Of a stretch of DNA of 64,000 bases, positions 62,905-64,000 are shown in pieces. The stretch comes from CAYPGJ01 sp050174775 (GTDB lineage Bacteria > Planctomycetota > Phycisphaerae > Phycisphaerales > UBA1924). Below the pieces are notes generated by a model, which was given only the letters and a program-made list of their open reading frames with translations, did not search any database and was not told the origin of the DNA. How positions within the stretch are numbered: position 1 is the stretch's first letter; every line of letters starts with the position of its first letter. The DNA lies in assembly GCA_050174775.1 (NCBI GenBank), contig JBFXJP010000009.1:61182-125181 (forward strand), read 5' to 3'. Position numbers and translations under genes: made by a program.

Positions 62905-62975
62905 CGTGCCACCTCTCCCATTCGTCTGCCTAGACGAATGGGAGAGGGCAGGGAGAGGGCTCCCGCATCGCTTTT
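62905..62975 (+). repeat. Family B palindrome, well-conserved copy
   Basis: Arms CTCTCCCATTCGTC and GACGAATGGGAGAG are followed by GGCAGGGAGAGGGCTCCCGCATCGC. It is nearly identical to the copy at 63812-63880. Confidence 0.85.
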
Positions 62976-63035
62976 TCATCTCGCATCAAGTAACGACGAC
63001 GAACCCGTGACTCCAAATCCTCAATGCCTTTCAGG

Positions 63036-63085
63036 GGGTTGCAGGGGGTTCGGCCTGCAACCCAGCGCCCGCAACTCCGAAGCAT
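63036..63085 (+). repeat. Family C repeat, copy 3
   Basis: GGGGGTTGCAGGGGGTTCGG, then CCTGCAACCC and CCGCAACTC. It lies 76 bases before the small membrane-protein gene, as copies 1 and 2 precede theirs. Confidence 0.65.
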
Positions 63086-63160
63086 TCCCCGCAATCGACC
63101 GTCACAAACGTACGCTTCACCCGAATCCTTGCGCGTTGTCAGCCACGAGAGAACGACAGC

Positions 63161-63661
63161 ATGCACACCATCATTCAACCAAGGCAACGCCGACGAAAGT
63201 CACGATTGATGCGATGGCTCGGTGCGCTCGCGGTGCTTGCCACGATCGCGCTGATCATCGGCGTCGTTGTGGCAAACCACCGTGCCAAAACATTCGCGCG
63301 AGCGAAGGTGATGCTGCTGGCAAAGTCAGGGCTTTCGTTGCCCGCCGACGCTCGCGTCGTGTCATACGCCGACGAGTGGCCGCGTACCGGCAGCACCGAC
63401 GAGTTCGCACGATGGGAGTTGAGATCTCGCTCCGCCTTTATGCTGCCTTCCGAGGACGGAGATTCCCGATCACGCCCGGATCTATGGACCCTCGAATCTG
63501 CGAAGCCCAGCTTTCGGACGGGGGACTATCTGCGGTACGTGGGCACAGTGGAAAGGACCTACAGCGCCAAGTGGCACGTAGGCCACTTGGAGTATTGGGC
63601 TATGGGTATCGACGGATCAAAGGGCCATGTCGTGGCGATCACGCAGCATCGACGGCAGTAG
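63161..63661 (+). CDS. Small single-pass membrane protein of unknown function
   Basis: 166 residues. A basic N-terminus (IIQPRQRRRKSRLMRW) leads into one membrane segment (about 20-42, GALAVLATIALIIGVVVA), so the remaining 120 residues should lie outside the cytoplasm. That part has no recognised fold; DLWTLESAKPSFRTGDYLRYVGTVERTYSAKWHVGHLEYWAMG looks like compact beta structure. The ATG at 63161 has a weak GAGAG upstream. It is the only gene in the right-hand repeat island, and its base composition is less GC-rich than that of the neighbours. Confidence 0.6.
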   Translation: MHTIIQPRQRRRKSRLMRWLGALAVLATIALIIGVVVANHRAKTFARAKVMLLAKSGLSLPADARVVSYADEWPRTGSTDEFARWELRSRSAFMLPSEDGDSRSRPDLWTLESAKPSFRTGDYLRYVGTVERTYSAKWHVGHLEYWAMGIDGSKGHVVAITQHRRQ

Positions 63662-63734
63662 CGAAACGCCGCGCGTTCTACGAATCAGCGACGGTAGTGC
63701 CGACCCGCTTTCCCGAGCCCTTTCCTCAACTCCT

Positions 63735-63760
63735 TCAGAGCCGCGAGGGCAACCTCGCGG
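63735..63760 (+). repeat. Family A palindrome
   Basis: GAGCCGCGAGGGCAACCTCGCGG, a variant of the GAGCTGCGAGCG...GCTCGCAG element at 3576, 3835 and 5449. Confidence 0.7.
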
Positions 63761-63811
63761 CCAACAACCACCGCATACCAACTCTGCCCGGTCACGCTCA
63801 GCGACCACCGA

Positions 63812-63880
63812 TCACGCCACCTCTCCCATTCGTCGCTCTGAACGAATGGGAGAGGGCAGGGAGAGGGCTCCCGCATCGCT
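63812..63880 (+). repeat. Family B palindrome, well-conserved copy
   Basis: Arms CTCTCCCATTCG and CGAATGGGAGAG are followed by GGCAGGGAGAGGGCTCCCGCATCGC, as at 62905-62975. Confidence 0.85.
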
Positions 63881-63937
63881 ATCGAACCTTGCATCTATTG
63901 ATCCTCGACTACCAGTGACTTCACTTCCTTCTGTCTT

Positions 63938-64000
63938 CCCGGGGGTTGCAGGGGGCTCGCCCCCAGCACCGCAATCTCAACGATTCACGCCGCAACTCCC
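63938..64000 (+). repeat. Family C repeat, copy 4, at the window edge
   Basis: CCGGGGGTTGCAGGGGG-CTCG-CCCCCAGCACCGCAATCTC, the clearest stem of the family (GGGGG/CCCCC). Confidence 0.75.

Larger units (their letters stand above)
62564..63160. other. Gene-free repeat island right of pheT
   Basis: 597 bases with the pheT promoter, three family B palindromes and one family C repeat, and no credible gene. Confidence 0.6.
63662..64000. other. Gene-free repeat island at the right edge
   Basis: It holds three repeats in the order A (63735), B (63812) and C (63940). No gene is seen. Confidence 0.6.

Overview
The window looks like a chromosomal segment of a GC-rich planctomycete, most likely of the Phycisphaerae. 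Three things point there. Many secreted proteins end in a dockerin-like tag around VNFADLNxVLSxFG. Several others end in a short PEP-CTERM-like tag (I/VP, a hydrophobic stretch, RRR). Several membrane proteins carry an N-terminal CxxCG...CPxCG zinc ribbon. This assignment is inference from protein style; no rRNA or tRNA gene was found.

Layout. 1-222 is the 5' end of a lipoamide dehydrogenase gene cut by the left edge. 426-5411 holds secreted proteins (PQQ-type sugar dehydrogenase, W-rich repeat protein, SUMF1-fold protein). 5412-7640 is a repeat island with an insertion sequence and two related small membrane proteins. 7639-10714 holds a PIG-L deacetylase, TruA and a P-loop protein. 10927-20363 mixes secreted dockerin-tagged proteins with sucD, an aldehyde dehydrogenase and a lipid kinase. 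20376-26908 holds aconitase, a thioredoxin-fold protein, a P-domain protein and an M61 peptidase. 27173-29862 is an ECF sigma / putative anti-sigma / PDZ module. 30007-48971 is mostly housekeeping: tatC, tadA, a PHP-glycosyltransferase fusion, coaD, atpC, a Gfo/Idh oxidoreductase, purQ, an S41 peptidase, an XRE-cupin regulator beside a tiny membrane protein, purL, rnhA, zinc-ribbon membrane proteins and thyX. 49063-54948 holds a PfkB kinase, a flagellin-IN-motif protein, an unrecognised two-gene operon and gltX. 54971-62563 holds two paralogous dockerin-tagged proteins, a DUF486 protein, a peroxiredoxin, ilvE and pheT. 62564-64000 is a second repeat island around one small membrane protein.

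Most striking signals: (1) at least sixteen genes have a TAnnnT-like -10 box close in front of the start codon, in fifteen of them 6-9 bases away, and no Shine-Dalgarno sequence, which suggests widespread leaderless mRNAs; (2) the insertion sequence sits exactly in the loop of an interspersed palindromic repeat and duplicated the six loop bases; (3) three CGAA...TTCG palindromes lie between the XRE-cupin regulator and a 66-residue membrane protein; (4) two SUMF1-fold paralogues share a promoter-like block containing a perfect 10-bp palindrome; (5) an operon at 51227-53067 encodes an internally duplicated protein of unknown function. Three families of short palindromic repeats are concentrated in the two repeat islands.
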